This document shows positions 8,811 through 16,601 of a DNA stretch of 64,000 nt, in pieces. The notes under the pieces are model-generated. The model made no database searches, was not told where the DNA came from, and saw nothing but the letters and a program-made list of their open reading frames with translations. The position numbers and the translations under genes were made by a program. Source of the DNA: DATBSK01 sp040902705 (lineage in GTDB: Bacteria > Actinomycetota > Acidimicrobiia > IMCC26256 > PALSA-555). The stretch covers positions 1 through 64,000 of the forward strand of contig JBBDWT010000201.1 of the NCBI GenBank assembly GCA_040902705.1, in the 5' to 3' direction. Within the stretch, counting starts at the first letter, position 1, and each line of letters opens with the position of its first letter.

Positions 8811-9908
8811 CTAGGACTGACCTGGCTGCGGCTTGGCGGCCCAAGCGACGACCCACATGTCCTGCGGCACGGCCGCGCCCTGGATGTCGACGAACCCGGC
8901 CTGCTCGAGGTACCGGCGGAGCTCCTCGGGCGTCGACGACTTGCTGATGTTCGGAGGACGCTCGAGCGGGTGGTAGCGCTCGAGCGTCTCCATGAAGAAC
9001 GCCCACCCCGGCTCGCTCAAGAGGTTGAAGTTGTCGATGTACACCCGGCCGCCGGGCCGGAGCACGCGCATCGCTTCGACGACGTAACGGAAGCGCTCCC
9101 ATTCGTCGAGGTGCATGAAGACGACCGTGCAATAGACGACGTCGACCGACTCACTCTCGATCGGCGCGAGGTCCCACCCGCTGATCTCGACGAAGTCGAC
9201 GTTGTCGTGCTGCGCGAGGCGTCGGCGCGCGTGCGCCAGCATGTGCCCGGAGACGTCGGTCGCGATCCACCGACGACAGCGCGGCGCGAGGGACGGGCCC
9301 ACCCGTCCGACGCCCGCACCGATCTCGAGGATGACGTCGTCGGGGTGGATGCCCACGGTCGACTCGAGCGTCGACACGGTGAGATTCCCCATGCGCGTGT
9401 ACACGTCTTCGTCGGTGTAGCCCGCGACCGAGAGCTTGGCCGAGTCCTCGTCGACCGCGACCGCGTTCCACGTCGCCTTGTAGTCGGCCCGCGCCGGGCG
9501 CTCGTCCTCGCCCGGCACCACGCGGACCTCGACCGTTCCGACGGAGGTGCCATCGGTCACGGCGAGCTCGACGCAGACCGGCTCCTCGAACGGCTCCGGG
9601 AGCGCGACGTGGAAGCGGAAGCCGTCGGCTCGACGCGCGTGCGGCAACAGTTGCGGGATGAGGGGCAGGACGTCGTCGCGGGGATCGTCCGCGATCACCT
9701 CGACGGGCGGGCTCCCGGCGAGGGTCGCGCGCACGGTCGCGGGCTCGTCGGCGGCCGAGACCACCCAACCCTCGACGCGCAGCAGTGGCACCGCGGACGA
9801 CACCGTCGTCGCCGAGGGCTGGTCGAGCCACATCAAGAACGGCTGGTCCTCGCCGTCAGCCGAACCCTTCCGGCGGCCTCGCTCGGTCCGCGTCGCACCG
9901 ATGAGCAC
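8811..9908 (-). CDS. SAM-dependent methyltransferase with N-terminal GW domain
   Basis: A 365-residue protein. Residues from about 30 to 135 form a beta-rich domain beginning LLRVEGWVVS, related to the N-terminal domains of the methyltransferases at 20249, 21487 and 22638. The catalytic class I Rossmann domain starts near residue 180 with VILEIGAGVGRVGPSLAP, followed by WIATDVSG and VLRPGGRVYIDNF. The two domains are linked by VAGYTDED, shared with the 22638 paralogue; their catalytic halves are clearly recent duplicates. Start choice: GTG at 9908 has GGGAGG nine bases upstream, while the alternative TTG at 9914 sits too close to it. It is last in a five-gene minus-strand operon, so O- or N-methylation of a sugar is likely. 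The acceptor is unknown. Confidence 0.88.
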   Translation of the reverse strand: MLIGATRTERGRRKGSADGEDQPFLMWLDQPSATTVSSAVPLLRVEGWVVSAADEPATVRATLAGSPPVEVIADDPRDDVLPLIPQLLPHARRADGFRFHVALPEPFEEPVCVELAVTDGTSVGTVEVRVVPGEDERPARADYKATWNAVAVDEDSAKLSVAGYTDEDVYTRMGNLTVSTLESTVGIHPDDVILEIGAGVGRVGPSLAPRCRRWIATDVSGHMLAHARRRLAQHDNVDFVEISGWDLAPIESESVDVVYCTVVFMHLDEWERFRYVVEAMRVLRPGGRVYIDNFNLLSEPGWAFFMETLERYHPLERPPNISKSSTPEELRRYLEQAGFVDIQGAAVPQDMWVVAWAAKPQPGQS

Positions 9909-9960
9909 GTTCAACTTCCTCCCATGGCGACGTCGACAGGGCTCTCACCCGGGTCTCGCA

Positions 9961-10893
9961 TCAGTCCGGCGATTCCTGGATGTCGAGCACGAGCGCCGAG
10001 ATCAGCAGCTGAACGCCGATCAGGAAAGGTACCACCGACAGCAGCACCGTCCCCGTGGTCGCCGCACCCGGACCGATGGTCTCCGCGACCACCCAGATGC
10101 CGAAGCCGACGCCCCAGAGGAGGAGCGCGAAGCCGGTGAAGAAGAACAGCGCGATCGGGGAGAAGGACCGGATCGTGTACTTCCAGATGAGGCGCTTCCA
10201 GAAGCCGCGCACGAGGAGCCAGCCGATCGCGGGGATGACCCGGCGGAGCTGGATCCCCGACACCTCCGTCCCGTACCGGGCCGGGACGGAGACGTCGAGT
10301 GCGCGCACGCCGACGATGTTGAGATTGATGAGCAGGTCGTTCTCGAACTCGTAGCCCTTCGAGATCTCCCCGAAGGGCACGAGCTCGAGCGCCTCCCGCG
10401 TGATCGCCGTGTATCCGTTCTGCGGGTCGAAGAGGTGCCAGTAGCCGCTCGCGAGCTTGGTGAGGAACGACAGCACGATGTTGCCGAACACGCGGTAGCG
10501 GGGCATGCCGGCGAACGAGCTGCGCGAGAAGAACCGGTTCGCCTTGGTGAATCCGTAGCCACGATCGATGATCGGATCGAGCAGCGCGGGCAGGTACGAG
10601 GGGTCCATCTGGTCGTCGCCGGCGAAGACCACGTCGATGTCGCTGCCGAGATCCAGGGCGCGCCTGTGCGCGGTGAGGATCGCCCCGCCGACGCCCTGGT
10701 TCTCCTCGTGCGTGACCACCACGGCTCGAGGATCCCCGACGGCCGCGGCGACCTCGGCGGTGCGGTCGGTGCTGGCATCGTCGACGACGACGACGATGTC
10801 GACGAGCTCAGGAAGCCCACGGATGACGTCCGCGATGTGCGCCTCCTCGTTGTACGCGGGCACCACCGCCGCGATCTTCCGATCTCGGTACAT
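9961..10893 (-). CDS. Glycosyltransferase family 2, DPM1/polyprenyl-phosphate type with C-terminal membrane segments
   Basis: A 310-residue GT2 enzyme. The N-terminal IAAVVPAYNEEAHI binds the nucleotide sugar, VVDDAST is the first aspartate motif and VFAGDDQMDP the metal-binding one. Two hydrophobic segments near the C terminus (about residues 220-300) suggest membrane anchoring, as in bacterial enzymes that transfer a sugar to polyprenyl phosphate. The ATG at 10893 was chosen because homology starts there; the frame extends further up but overlaps the dehydrogenase gene. It lies 4 bases after that gene, inside the amino-sugar operon. It may load a polyprenyl carrier used by the GT-C-like membrane proteins nearby (inference). 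Confidence 0.9.
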   Translation of the reverse strand: MYRDRKIAAVVPAYNEEAHIADVIRGLPELVDIVVVVDDASTDRTAEVAAAVGDPRAVVVTHEENQGVGGAILTAHRRALDLGSDIDVVFAGDDQMDPSYLPALLDPIIDRGYGFTKANRFFSRSSFAGMPRYRVFGNIVLSFLTKLASGYWHLFDPQNGYTAITREALELVPFGEISKGYEFENDLLINLNIVGVRALDVSVPARYGTEVSGIQLRRVIPAIGWLLVRGFWKRLIWKYTIRSFSPIALFFFTGFALLLWGVGFGIWVVAETIGPGAATTGTVLLSVVPFLIGVQLLISALVLDIQESPD

Positions 10894-10897
10894 GGCC

Positions 10898-11866
10898 TCA
10901 GCCGCTCGGTCCCGACGGACCGCTCCCGAGGCGGGCCGCGGCCTCGACGCGCTCGACCAACCGCAGCGCTTCGACACCGTCGGTTGCCCCGACCTTCGGC
11001 GGCGTCCCCGTCGACACCGCCCGGACGAACTCCTGGAGCTCGAGCAGCAACGGCTCCCCCTGGGCCTCGAGGAACGGGATCTCCACCACGCCGCTCTGGC
11101 GGTATCGAGCGCCCTCGGACGACAAGAACTCGGAGTGCTCGACCCGGTTGATCGTGACGTCCTGGCGCACGAGGTCGACGCTGACGAAGCGGTCTGCCTG
11201 GGTGATCCGGAGCTCCCGGATCTTCTGCTGCCCGACGCGGCTCGCGATGAGACTCGCCGTCATCCCGTTCTCGAACCGGAGGAGCGCGCTCGCCAGATCG
11301 GCCGACTCGGAGCGGACGCTCATCGTCATGGCAGAGACGTCGACCACCTCGCAACGCGCGATCGATCGGATCACGTCCAGATCATGGATCATGAGATCGG
11401 TGACCACTCCATCGCGGACGCGAGGAGAGTACGGGCTGATGCGGGCAGCCGCGACGTGCACGACGTCACCGAGCAGCTGGTCGAGCTCGAGCACGGCCGG
11501 ATTGAAGCGCTCGACGTGACCGACCATCAGGATCACCCCCAGGCTCTCCGCCGTCTCCGCGAGTGCTTCCGCGTCGGCGACGGTCGTCGCCAGGGGCTTC
11601 TCGATGAGCACGGGGACGCCGGCCTTCAAGAGCGTGAGCCCGATGTCGCGGTGGAGCGAGCTCGGAACCGCCACGATCGCGGCGTCGACGTGACCGAGCA
11701 CGTCACCGACGTCGGTCGACGCCTGCGCACCGATTGCGGTGGCGAGCCGGCCGGCGCGCTCGGCGTCAGGGTCCACGACGTAGGTGACCGTCGCGTCGCG
11801 GAGCCCCCGCGCGATCCGCGCGTGGTTCGTACCCATGATCCCGGCCCCGATGATCGCCAGCCTCAT
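10898..11866 (-). CDS. Gfo/Idh/MocA oxidoreductase (WbpB/WlbA-like)
   Basis: A 322-residue NAD(P)-dependent sugar dehydrogenase. The Rossmann loop is IIGAGIMGTNHA (5-16), and the family motif EKP is at residues 89-91. It is followed by a PLP aminotransferase gene and a hexapeptide acetyltransferase gene on the same strand. That is the WbpB-WbpE-WbpD arrangement, which oxidises C3 of a UDP-N-acetylhexosaminuronic acid, aminates it and acetylates the new amine. The ATG at 11866 begins at the Rossmann strand; the open frame upstream is shadow sequence. A UDP-GlcNAc 6-dehydrogenase needed for the uronic version is not in the window, so the precise substrate is inferred. Confidence 0.9.
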   Translation of the reverse strand: MRLAIIGAGIMGTNHARIARGLRDATVTYVVDPDAERAGRLATAIGAQASTDVGDVLGHVDAAIVAVPSSLHRDIGLTLLKAGVPVLIEKPLATTVADAEALAETAESLGVILMVGHVERFNPAVLELDQLLGDVVHVAAARISPYSPRVRDGVVTDLMIHDLDVIRSIARCEVVDVSAMTMSVRSESADLASALLRFENGMTASLIASRVGQQKIRELRITQADRFVSVDLVRQDVTINRVEHSEFLSSEGARYRQSGVVEIPFLEAQGEPLLLELQEFVRAVSTGTPPKVGATDGVEALRLVERVEAAARLGSGPSGPSG

Positions 11867-11882
11867 GATCGCGACCTCGACG

Positions 11883-13004
11883 TCACGACAGGAGATCCTG
11901 GATCGCACGCACGATCTCGGCGATCTCGAGGTCATCGAGCGCCGGGTGCACCGGGAGCGAGAGCACCTGGTCGGCGGCGGCACGCGCGTTCGGGACCTCG
12001 GCGACGTGCACGCGCGGGTGCTCCAGGTAGCACTCGTAGTCGAAGACCACGCGCGGGTAGTACACGCCCGTCGCGATCCCACGGTCCGCGAGTGCGCGAC
12101 CGAGGTCGTCACGACCGAGTCGTGCCTCGGGCGTGATCCGCACCGTGTACTGGTGCCAGACGGGCGTGCGGTCCGCGCTCACCCGCGGGCGCACGAGGCC
12201 CGGCACGCCTTCGAGGCCGACGTCGAGCGCCGCGGCGTTCGCACGCCGCCGCGCGGTCCGGTCGTCGAGCTGCGCCAGCTGCGGGATCCCCGCAGCTGCC
12301 TGGAGGTCGGTGAGGCGGAAGTTGTGGCCGGCGATCTCGTAGCGGTAGCGCGCCCTCATGCCCTGGTTGCGGAGGAGACGCAGCCGATCGGCGAGCCCAT
12401 CGTCGTCGCAGGTCACGACGCCGCCCTCACCGGTGGTGATGTTCTTGGTCGCGTAGAGCGAGAAGCAGCCGAGCCCGAACGACCCGACCGGCCGGCCCCC
12501 CACGCGTGCGCCGTGGGCCTGGGCCGCGTCCTCCACGATGGCCACGCCCCGGCCCTCGGCCACGGTCGCGATCTCGGGCATGGCCGCCGGCAGCCCGTAG
12601 AGATGCACCGGCATCACCACCCGGGTCGCGGAGGTCAACGCGGCGTCGATGGCGTCGGCCGGGATCGTGAAGTCGTCCCCGATGTCGACGAACGTCGCCG
12701 TCGCCCCGGCTTCGAGGATCGCGTTCAACGTCGCGACGAACGTGAAGGGGCTCGTGAGGACTTCGTCACCGGGCCCGATCTCGAGGGCCCCGAGCGCCGC
12801 GACCAGCGCCGTCGTCCCGGAGCTGACCGCGACGGCGTGCCGGGTGCCGGCGAGGGCGCGGAACCCGTCCTCGAGGCGCTCCACCATCGGTCCTTGCGCG
12901 AGCTGTCCCGAACGCAGCACCTCCAGGACCAGCGCCTCCTCCTCGGCTCCCATCTCGACGGACGAGATCGCGATCGGCGAGGTGCGGAGACGTCCGCCCG
13001 TCAC
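11883..13004 (-). CDS. DegT/DnrJ/EryC1/StrS aminotransferase (WbpE-like)
   Basis: A fold-type I PLP aminotransferase of 373 residues acting on a keto sugar nucleotide. Visible motifs are SGTTALVAAL, SPFTFVATLNAI, VEDAAQAHG with the PLP-ring aspartate, and FSLYATKNIT with the Schiff-base lysine at about K187. Start: the GTG at 13004 overlaps the upstream stop as GTGA, a spacing used throughout this region; another GTG at 13025 would add seven residues. It sits between the acetyltransferase and dehydrogenase genes, which supports conversion of a 3-keto sugar to a 3-amino sugar. Amination at C4 cannot be ruled out from sequence alone. Confidence 0.93.
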   Translation of the reverse strand: MTGGRLRTSPIAISSVEMGAEEEALVLEVLRSGQLAQGPMVERLEDGFRALAGTRHAVAVSSGTTALVAALGALEIGPGDEVLTSPFTFVATLNAILEAGATATFVDIGDDFTIPADAIDAALTSATRVVMPVHLYGLPAAMPEIATVAEGRGVAIVEDAAQAHGARVGGRPVGSFGLGCFSLYATKNITTGEGGVVTCDDDGLADRLRLLRNQGMRARYRYEIAGHNFRLTDLQAAAGIPQLAQLDDRTARRRANAAALDVGLEGVPGLVRPRVSADRTPVWHQYTVRITPEARLGRDDLGRALADRGIATGVYYPRVVFDYECYLEHPRVHVAEVPNARAAADQVLSLPVHPALDDLEIAEIVRAIQDLLS

Positions 13005-13570
13005 GTCGCCTCCCGGCTTCGACACACGTCACAACGGAAGCCTGGCGGCGGCGCATCGGTGCGGGCAACCACGCGACCGCACTCGCAGGCCCACCCGATC
13101 TGGTGCGCCGGGTTCCCGACCACGATCGCGTGATCGGCGACGCTCCGGGTCACGACGCTCCCCGCGCCGACGACGGACCACGCTCCGAGCTCGACACCGC
13201 ACACGATGGTGGCGTTCGCGCCGATCGATGCACCTCGTCGTACCGTCGTCGGCACGAGCTCCCAGTCGCCTGAGGCCCGGGGGTAGCGGTCGTTCGTGAA
13301 CACCGCGCTCGGGCCGACGAACACGTCGTCCTCGACGACCACGCCGTCGTAGACCGACACATTGTTCTGCACCTTCACCCGGTCACCGATGCGAGCGCCG
13401 ACGTCCACGTAGACGTTCTTCCCGAGAGTGCAGTCTCGCCCGACGACCGCACCGTCGCGTACGTGGGAGTGATGCCAGACGCGCGTCCCCGCGCCGATCC
13501 GGGCTCCCGGGTCGACGACGGCGGTGTCATGGGCGAAGTACAGCGTGGCGTCGTGCAGCGTGGGGTCCAC
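13001..13570 (-). CDS. Hexapeptide-repeat N-acetyltransferase (WbpD-like) with zinc ribbon
   Basis: A 189-residue left-handed beta-helix acyltransferase, seen from repeated hexapeptides such as VVDPGARIGAGTRVWHHSHV and IGANATIVCGVELG. NDRYPRA is the loop typical of WbpD/WlbB-like sugar N-acetyltransferases. The C-terminal 30 residues carry CECG and CDVC, a likely zinc ribbon that is less usual in this family. The GTG at 13570 was picked because recognisable sequence begins there; the frame stays open for 60 more codons without homology. It is the first gene of the operon that reads leftward to 8811. Acetyl-CoA is the expected donor and a 3-amino sugar nucleotide the expected acceptor. Confidence 0.88.
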   Translation of the reverse strand: MDPTLHDATLYFAHDTAVVDPGARIGAGTRVWHHSHVRDGAVVGRDCTLGKNVYVDVGARIGDRVKVQNNVSVYDGVVVEDDVFVGPSAVFTNDRYPRASGDWELVPTTVRRGASIGANATIVCGVELGAWSVVGAGSVVTRSVADHAIVVGNPAHQIGWACECGRVVARTDAPPPGFRCDVCRSREAT

Positions 13571-13663
13571 TACGATCCGTCGGCGGCCGACCGGAACCCC
13601 GGCCGGGGAGCGTCGAATGCTCCGATGCGTCAGCGCCCAGATCGTAGTGCTCAGCAGCAGATC
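13571..13663. promoter_or_regulatory. Divergent promoter region
   Basis: These 93 bases separate two divergent genes. A TACGAT box occurs on the plus strand at 13571-13576 and another on the minus strand near 13648-13643, each preceded by CAC. Both fit TANNNT, and the same CACTACGAT string is found before the gene at 51650. No good -35 boxes were seen. Confidence 0.3.
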
Positions 13664-15001
13664 ATGACCTCTCCGGACCAGCGACCGCGCGTTCGTATCG
13701 TGACCTTGAACTTCAACGGCGGCGCGCTCACGGTCGACTGCCTCGAGCACCTCCGCACCACGGACTGGCCCGACGACCGGCTCGAGCTCGTCGTCGTCGA
13801 CAACGGCTCGAACGATGGGGTGGTCGACCTCGTGCGGAGCCGTTGGCCCGAGGTGCGCGTCGTCGCCAGTGCCACCAATCGCGGCTTCGCCGGCGGGATG
13901 AACCTCGGCCTCGATCGGCTCGACGACATCGACTATGTCGCGCTCGTCAACAACGACCTCACCGTCGACGACGGCTGGCTCGCGCCGCTCGTCGACACCC
14001 TCGAATCCGATCCGACCCTCGGTGCTGCGTGCCCGAAGATCCTGTTCGCGACGCGTTTCCTCGAGGTCGAGATCGAGACGTCGACGTCACGCCGCGGGCG
14101 CGGCGACCATCGCGCGCTCGGCGTGCGCATCACCGGCATCGAGATCGGCGGCGGCGACGTCATCGGCGGGGTGCAGTGGTGGCAGGGCTTCTGGGGCCCT
14201 GAGGCGTCTTCGCCGTCCGACCCCGTGTCGCAATGGAGCTCGGGACATGCCGTGCTGCGCGTCCCGATCGGACTCGACGCACCGGTGCCTCCCACGCTCC
14301 GGGTTCGGATCCAGGGGGCGACGGCCGGGACCGCGGTGCTCCGGGCGGGCGGCGCGCCGAAGACGCTGCACCTCACGACCGAGCCCGCGTGGTGCGAGGT
14401 CGACATCGGCGATGAGCCGATCGAGGTCATCAACAACGCCGGGAGCGTCCTGAACGCTGACGGCTACGGCGCCGACCGCGGCTACCTGGCGCGCGACGAC
14501 GGGACGTTCGACACGCCTGCCGACGTCTTCGCGTGGTGCGGGGCCGCGGCTGTCCTCTCGACCCGCTACCTCAGCGACATCGGGCTCTTCGACGAGAGAC
14601 TGTTCCTCTACTACGAGGACCTCGAGCTGTCGTGGCGGGGACGGGATCGCGGTTGGCGCTACCGCTACGTCCCCGACGTCGTCGTCCGCCATGTGCACTC
14701 CGCGACGACTGGCGAGCATTCCCAGCTCGCGCGCTACCAGAACGAACGGAACCACCTGCTCGTGCTCGCGCTCCACGCGCCGCCCCGCACCCTGCTCCGG
14801 GCCGCTGGGCGCTCGCTGCTCGTCACCGCGTCGTACGCGCGACGAGACCTGTTGAGCCCGGCCCTTCGTGGCGACCGACCGAGCGCGGGCATCGTCCGCG
14901 ATCGCGTCCGCGCCTTCGGCGGGTTCCTCCGGCTCCTCCCCGCGATCGCGCGGGAACGAGGTCGGACCCGAACCGAGACCAGGACCGCGGGGCGCGTCTA
15001 G
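13664..15001 (+). CDS. GT2 glycosyltransferase with inserted beta domain (rhamnosyltransferase-like)
   Basis: A 445-residue GT2 enzyme. RIVTLNFNGG (11-20), VVVDNGSNDG and LVNNDLTVDD make up the nucleotide-sugar and metal-binding half. The second half begins around residue 255 with VINNAGSVLNADGYG and FDERLFLYYEDLELSWR, the ED-x-D acceptor region usual in WbbL-like rhamnosyltransferases. Between them, at about residues 135-255, lies an extra stretch rich in beta strands (for example LRVRIQGATAGTAVL) that ordinary GT2 enzymes lack and that may bind glycan. The ATG was chosen by homology; the open frame upstream is in the divergent promoter region. It ends one base before the next gene. Confidence 0.9.
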   Translation: MTSPDQRPRVRIVTLNFNGGALTVDCLEHLRTTDWPDDRLELVVVDNGSNDGVVDLVRSRWPEVRVVASATNRGFAGGMNLGLDRLDDIDYVALVNNDLTVDDGWLAPLVDTLESDPTLGAACPKILFATRFLEVEIETSTSRRGRGDHRALGVRITGIEIGGGDVIGGVQWWQGFWGPEASSPSDPVSQWSSGHAVLRVPIGLDAPVPPTLRVRIQGATAGTAVLRAGGAPKTLHLTTEPAWCEVDIGDEPIEVINNAGSVLNADGYGADRGYLARDDGTFDTPADVFAWCGAAAVLSTRYLSDIGLFDERLFLYYEDLELSWRGRDRGWRYRYVPDVVVRHVHSATTGEHSQLARYQNERNHLLVLALHAPPRTLLRAAGRSLLVTASYARRDLLSPALRGDRPSAGIVRDRVRAFGGFLRLLPAIARERGRTRTETRTAGRV

Positions 15002-15002
15002 C

Positions 15003-16601
15003 GTGTCTCGTTCCGTGGCTGGGTCGCAGGTCCTCCGAAGGCTCGTAGCGAACGCGCGCGCGACCGAGCGCTCGCGTTGGTGGACGACGTTCCTGCTCGC
15101 GGCGTCCCTCAGCTCCCTCTGGCTGCTCGCGACACCGCTGTTCGGCGCACCCGACGAGCCGGCACACGCGATCCGGGCGGCGTCCGTGGCCCGGCTCCAG
15201 GTCGTGGGCGAAGAGGTCCCGACCTTCGAGGATCAGCTCGTCGTCGACGCCCCGAAGGGCTACGGGGACGCCAGTGGGTCGATCGCCTGCTACGCGTTCC
15301 AGCGCGACGTCCCGGTTGACTGCGCGTCCGTTCCCGACGACACCACGATCGTGCCGCTGCCGACGAGTGCGGGGCGGCATCCACCCGCGTACTACCTCGT
15401 CGCGGGCCTTCCGTCGCTCGTGTCCACGGATGCGCTCGGCGTCTACCTCATGCGCGTCGTCAGCGTCCTGATCACCGCGGCCTTCGTCGCGTCTGCGGTG
15501 TCCAGCCTCGAGCGCCTCCGTCGCCCCCGGGTGGGTGCGCTCGGGATCCTGCTCGCCGCGACCCCGATGATGTTCTTCGTCGGAGGCGTCATCAACCCGA
15601 GCGCGGCCGAGATCCCGGCTGCCCTGTGCCTGTGGGCCGCGGGGACCGTCCTCGCGATCGAGGCGCCGCGGCGGGTGGATCCGCGTCTGGTCCGGCGCGT
15701 CGGGGTCGCCGCCATCGTGCTCGTGCTGGCGCGCCAGCTCGCGCCGCTCTGGCTCGTGCTGATCGCCCTGGCGCTCCTCGCGGTCGGCGGGCGTGGCGCC
15801 GTACGCGCCCTCTGGCTCACCCGGAGCGCTCGGCGCTGGGCCGCCGGCATCGTCGCGGCCACGATCCTCCAGGGCGTCTGGATCCTGGCGGTCCGACCAC
15901 TCGATCCGTCACTGGGCGACAGCGAGTCGATGAAGGGCCTCACCACGGGCTCCGCGCTGCGGATCTCGTTCGGCGAGTCGCTGAACCGGCTCCGAGAGAT
16001 GGTCGGGTGGTTCGGGTGGCTGGACGCGCCGTCCCCGGGCCTGACCTACGCCCTCTGGGCCGTCGCCCTCGGGGCCCTGATCGCGCTCGCGATGGTCCTC
16101 GGGCGGCGCCGGATGGTGTTCGTCGCCGGCGCGGTCGCGCTCGCGACCCTCACCGCGCCGATCTTCTTCGAGACGCTCCAGGCCCACCGGATCGGCTTCT
16201 TCTGGCAGGGCCGGTACTCGATGCCGCTCGCAGTCGGCGTCCCGGTGCTCCTCGCCCTCTCCGCGGCCATGGATGGCGACGACGGCGACGATCCAGCCCA
16301 CGCGCTCGCCCCCCGCGCGGTGCCGTTGCGCGTCGCCTGGCTGCTGCGCGGCACCGCGATCGCGGTCGTCGTGGCCCAGCTCGCGGCGTTCTGGCAGGCG
16401 TTGCGCCGCAACACCGTCGGCTACTCGGGTCCACTGGACTTCGTGATCGACCCGACATGGAAGCCGCCGGTACCGGCGTGGTTCCTGATCCCCGCCTACC
16501 TGGTGGTCGTGCTCGCGTTCGTCGCCTGGGTCGGACACCCGACCGGCGGTGTCCGGGCTCAGCCGGAGCCGGCTCCCTCGGGATCGCTCAGGTACTCGTA
16601 G
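15003..16601 (+). CDS. DUF2142 family membrane protein, second copy
   Basis: A 532-residue paralogue of the protein at 5472-7073, almost identical in length. Shared landmarks are the first-loop LFGAPDEPAHAIRAA (acidic pair plus histidine), SAGRHPPAYYLVAGLP, the INPSAAEIPAALCLW segment and FFWQGRYSMPLAVGVP. The GTG at 15003 follows the preceding stop by one base; the earlier open frame overlaps that gene. The last 43 bases overlap the end of the convergent giant glycosyltransferase gene. Two DUF2142 copies in one cluster suggest two different acceptor or donor specificities, but no activity can be assigned. Confidence 0.9.
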   Translation: MSRSVAGSQVLRRLVANARATERSRWWTTFLLAASLSSLWLLATPLFGAPDEPAHAIRAASVARLQVVGEEVPTFEDQLVVDAPKGYGDASGSIACYAFQRDVPVDCASVPDDTTIVPLPTSAGRHPPAYYLVAGLPSLVSTDALGVYLMRVVSVLITAAFVASAVSSLERLRRPRVGALGILLAATPMMFFVGGVINPSAAEIPAALCLWAAGTVLAIEAPRRVDPRLVRRVGVAAIVLVLARQLAPLWLVLIALALLAVGGRGAVRALWLTRSARRWAAGIVAATILQGVWILAVRPLDPSLGDSESMKGLTTGSALRISFGESLNRLREMVGWFGWLDAPSPGLTYALWAVALGALIALAMVLGRRRMVFVAGAVALATLTAPIFFETLQAHRIGFFWQGRYSMPLAVGVPVLLALSAAMDGDDGDDPAHALAPRAVPLRVAWLLRGTAIAVVVAQLAAFWQALRRNTVGYSGPLDFVIDPTWKPPVPAWFLIPAYLVVVLAFVAWVGHPTGGVRAQPEPAPSGSLRYS

